64,000 nucleotides of DNA from Panopea generosa. Its lineage: Eukaryota; Mollusca; Bivalvia; Adapedonta; Hiatellidae. Below, piece by piece: positions 60,755-64,000 of this stretch (position 1 is its first letter; every line of letters begins with the position of its first letter). The notes under the pieces are model-generated. The model was given only the letters and a program-made list of their open reading frames with translations. It had not been told where the DNA came from and searched no databases. Where the stretch lies: the NCBI GenBank assembly GCA_029582155.1, contig CM055899.1, positions 82,526,556 through 82,590,555 of the forward strand. The letters run 5' to 3'. The position numbers were made by a program, and so were the translations under genes.

Positions 60755-61020
60755 TAGGTATTCACCAACCATTCTTAAGAATATTTTTAGATTTTAACTC
60801 AATAATAAATATTGAAAAACACACCTAGAGACCGATTTTCAAGCATGTAGGATCACCAACTAAGGTAAAAAGAAGATTGTAATTCATTGATGTTTAATTA
60901 ATTCACCGGGAAAGGAAAGTACAGTACTGTACTTTAATCTATTACGTTCGACGGAAGCATTAAATATCAATTACCATATTACAAAACGACACGTCGAAAA
61001 TATGCTTGCATGGCTAAAAA
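60755..61020 (+). repeat. Nested 265-bp duplication, right copy
   Basis: About 830-840 bp downstream of the left copy. The palindrome AAAGTACAGTACTGTACTTT is preserved at 60,916-60,935. Being much more alike than the 48.76-kb relative, this pair is younger than the large segmental duplication. Confidence 0.85.
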
Positions 61021-62200
61021 TAAAAGTCACACGAGTATTCAACTGTTTACATGCCTTAAGAGGTATAACACCACTAAATACTATTATAGAAAAATTATAT
61101 TTTTAAATGCGTATGTTTAAACAATACATATGTCTTTTATCATTTCCACTATTATGTTCATTCTCATTAACAGAAGGATTAAAATCCATTCAAAACATTA
61201 GAACAGTTAAACGTTTTCTCCACTTTGACACTGTTCTTACAAAAATTAATATCTCATTATTTTTATGATACAAACACGTGCCTTTTTAAAGACATTATAC
61301 GATTAATTGATCTCTAGGATAGAAATTATATTTACTTTCTTATAATTGGTGTCAAAGAAAATGATAGCTAGGTAACCCATTTCAATACTTATAATGTTTA
61401 CCAAATAATGTAACATTATAACGTACCATCGTAGATCTTACAATAATCTTGAAGTTGAAAGAAATTAAAAAAAGCGCCGTTCTATATATAACTATCATGA
61501 GTGAACTAGTATTCAGTATAAAACTGTGTTTCACTGAGTGTTATTAAAAGGAAGGTCGCACAACAAGCACTACAGCAAATAATATTACACCGTGTATATT
61601 TTTCTACATTTTGTTGCCACTTTTGATGTACACTGGAACTAAACTGATTAGTAGACATATTATATAAGGGTTAAGTTTCCTCCTGCAAGTTTCCTCCTGT
61701 AAGTTTCCTGCTGGATCGTTTTCACAAACCAAGTACTTGAAATGTTTAAATGTATTATTGTGAATAAAGTTCTATATAAATTAACAAGCACTTTAGTCTT
61801 ATAAGAAGGCAAACTACAGTTATCATAGTTAATGCAAGTGCCGCCGTTTAGAATAACTATAAATCAGTGAGATAGTAATGAATCTAATGAAGAAGAATCA
61901 ATTTGAGTAGATTAGGTTTTCTTCCTAGGATAGCATACAGTTTGATCCAATTGAAAAACCATTATCGACTGTGCACGAAATAGGCATTATAGCAGATGTC
62001 ACCATCAGACTTATGTGTGCATGCTTGGATTTTGTCTTACAAAGCTGACGTTAATGTATTTTCATAATGTGTTTCCTATTTAATGATACTGAACTAATAT
62101 ACGATTTATATAGCTACCAAGTGTTGGGGACAATATAGCGTATACTTCCTCCGGATCTATAAAACTATGCAATAAATAATACATACAACACAACACCGAA

Positions 62201-63620
62201 TTGTTAGTGTTATATTTAGGCATATGATGACTACTGTATACAAAAACTTTTTTTAAAGACCATTGAGTATAAAAGGGAGGTAATGGCAGGTGGGAATGTA
62301 TTACCTTATTTCAATATTCCGAGCAATTGTCAAGTTAAAAATATATTCAAAACGAAAATGTCGATTGTTAGCAACAACATATTAAAACAAATGTATTAAT
62401 AAATACAAACGTTATTTCATTCATTCATTTTCGTGCTTACACTTTTATGTGTTACCATACATTAATGACGTTTCTATATCCACTAAATATTCAGTTTGTA
62501 ACTCATTTCACAGGATATTTCTGCAAACCTTTGGGTTGATTAATTATCTCTTGACTGTAGAACGAACAATATGTTTAATACTACAAAATATCACACGTTC
62601 ATGAATTCCGGGAAAAAAAATGTTCTTTTTCATCATTAAATGAATACGACTATTGTCTGATATTGTATATCTTAAAATGTGCACTAATCAGCATATGTTA
62701 TATGAGAAAACATCTGTATGTTGGCATTTTTACTGCTGGTTATGTGATATAATCATTATTAAGTCAATACATTTTATCATAGCTTTTCTTGTGGTAATAA
62801 TAAACCGGGTTATATTTATTTCATATAATCGTCGTAAGAAGAAATTTTGTCTGAAAGGAAACGTATTATTAAAAGAACAAAAAGCCACTTCATTAGCACA
62901 CAACCATTCAAAACTTAATATAACATATGTGCTACAATACAAGTATTTAAATAGAAATTTGGATAATATGAATTTTACTACGTGGTTGAAGATTTGCTCT
63001 GAAGATGTTCTATCTGGAATAAGATACGGCACTTCAAATCTATACCCTATCAAATATGACCCATTATGATTTTAACAACTTGTTAAAGCGATTGCCCTTA
63101 GTCAAGAAGTATGCATTCATGTACTAAAATAGTATGTCATAATGTTGCTTAAATACACTAATCAATTTTTGGTATTTCTAATTGCATGTATCTTAAGAAA
63201 ATATCGAGAAAATTGAAATTACATTTATTTAAGTTTTGAAACTGTTCCTTTTGCCGATGTCTGATACTCTTTGATCATTGTTATTCGATCGTTTCTGCAT
63301 GATATAAACGATAATAATAATAATAAAATTCTCATGTTAATTTCTTTTATATTTCCAATGAAAAAAATGTCTTAATTCCGCTACTTAACCAGCTTTTCCT
63401 CTATGACAAATGCAGTCCCAGGCCTTCAGCGCTCTCTGAGCGCTTTGATTATGTTATCGCTCGCTTGTAAAGTAGGACCTTAGGAAATAAAAAGGCAATC
63501 ACAATAATAACTATGACCGTGAAATGACAAGTAGTTGGAGGACTTGTTACAAACATATTGTAGCTCTTCAGCGGTCGTATGTTCCTAGATAAGACACACA
63601 GCTATAAATATGTTGTGTGA
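62201..63620. other. AT-rich DNA, no supported gene
   Basis: A 138-codon plus-strand frame at 62,653-63,069 has an Ile/Val-rich stretch (IIAFLVVIINRVIFI) followed by a basic region, which could be a membrane segment, but there is no homologous partner, no promoter and a comparable frame exists on the opposite strand; I take it as chance with low confidence. An (AAT)n tract lies at about 63,308-63,327. AGCGCTC-TCT-GAGCGCT at about 63,429-63,445 is a perfect 7-bp stem with a 3-nt loop. Confidence 0.35.
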
Positions 63621-63624
63621 AGTA

Positions 63625-64000
63625 ATTTCATAAACTGTAAAAGTATTCCTTGTTTGTAACTTGGGTTTTGGTGAGGTATCATGATATCTCTAATAATACA
63701 GTAGATGAATTCCTTTGAACCAATTTCTTATACTATAAAAATAGTTCTCGTTTGTCAGTTTGTGCTTTCGGTAATATTACAGAACTGAACCGATCAACTC
63801 TATATAGTATAATATGATGTGGTGAGGTATCATGGTATCTCTAATAATAAACTTCATATATTATAAAACCATTTTTCGTTTATCATTTGGTGGTTTATGT
63901 AATACTAAAACTGAACCGTTCAAATCTATATAGTACATTATGATGTGGTGAGGTATCATGCTATCTGTGAACAAGATGACAAATCATACTTTTGGTTATA
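63625..64000 (+). repeat. 127-151-bp tandem repeat, at least 2.5 copies, runs off the window
   Basis: GTGAGGTATCATG occurs at 63,671, 63,822 and 63,949, each followed by -TATCT and preceded in the last two by ATGATGTG. Intervening sequence (CTGAACCG-TCAA-TCTATATAGTA) is shared between units. The right boundary is outside the window. Confidence 0.85.

Larger units (their letters stand above)
54690..62200 (+). repeat. Segmental duplication, right block
   Basis: Right-hand partner of 43,955-53,000; matched islands are listed there. Offsets between matched islands run from about 9.1 to 11.5 kb, so the two blocks have gained and lost DNA independently. It contains its own insertions: a DNA transposon (55,446), a 48-bp minisatellite (58.0 kb) and a nested duplication (59.9-61.0 kb). 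Confidence 0.68.

Noticed and set aside
62653-63069. 138-codon plus-strand frame with a hydrophobic segment
   Set aside because: A 107-codon frame lies on the opposite strand over the same bases and there is no other evidence of coding.

Overview
This is an AT-rich (about two-thirds A+T), gene-poor stretch of eukaryotic, almost certainly animal, nuclear DNA. Tandem satellites, tRNA-derived SINE pieces, decayed LINEs and a decayed Ty3/gypsy retrotransposon make up most of what can be identified. The style of the LINE ORF1/endonuclease proteins and of the gypsy RNase H/integrase suggests a marine invertebrate, probably a bivalve or other mollusc; this is inference from family resemblance. I found no intact host protein-coding gene, no rRNA and no canonical functional tRNA. 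All long open frames are transposon remnants or minisatellites whose period is a multiple of three.

Layout. 0-5 kb: unique AT-rich DNA with a CpG-richer block (340-690), a 5'-truncated LINE tail with a candidate 9-bp target-site duplication (1407-1782) and a minus-strand SINE (4262-4390). 5.1-9.1 kb: a near-perfect hairpin element, then a 2.9-kb array of a 26-bp satellite. 9-16 kb: quiet DNA, one copy of a >1-kb interspersed repeat (10.9-12.25 kb, related to 2.35-2.73 and 21.3-22.2 kb) and SINE-like pieces. 16.7-20 kb: a minus-strand LINE with ORF1 and an endonuclease but no visible reverse transcriptase. 22.2-29.1 kb: two arrays of one 24-bp satellite on either side of a second minus-strand LINE (24.4-28.2 kb) with ORF1, endonuclease and reverse transcriptase. 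31.2-32.5 kb: an 18-bp minisatellite that shares its core with a SINE tRNA D-arm and runs into a SINE tail. 33.3-35.0 kb: a broken gypsy RNase H-integrase segment. 38.1-38.3 kb: a promoter-like cluster followed by a tiny open frame. 38.9-40.7 kb: a 65-bp satellite.

43.9-62.2 kb is largely two diverged collinear copies of one non-coding block of roughly 8-10 kb, with two TIR-type non-autonomous DNA transposons, a nested 265-bp duplication carrying a 20-bp perfect palindrome, and a 48-bp minisatellite open in several frames (58.0-58.45 kb). The last 400 bp holds a further tandem repeat.

No genes here work together as a pathway. The unifying theme is repeat generation: satellites born near or inside transposons, simple-sequence tracts inside or beside transposon coding sequence, and a large segmental duplication. 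I did not find convincing evidence of a new biochemical system.
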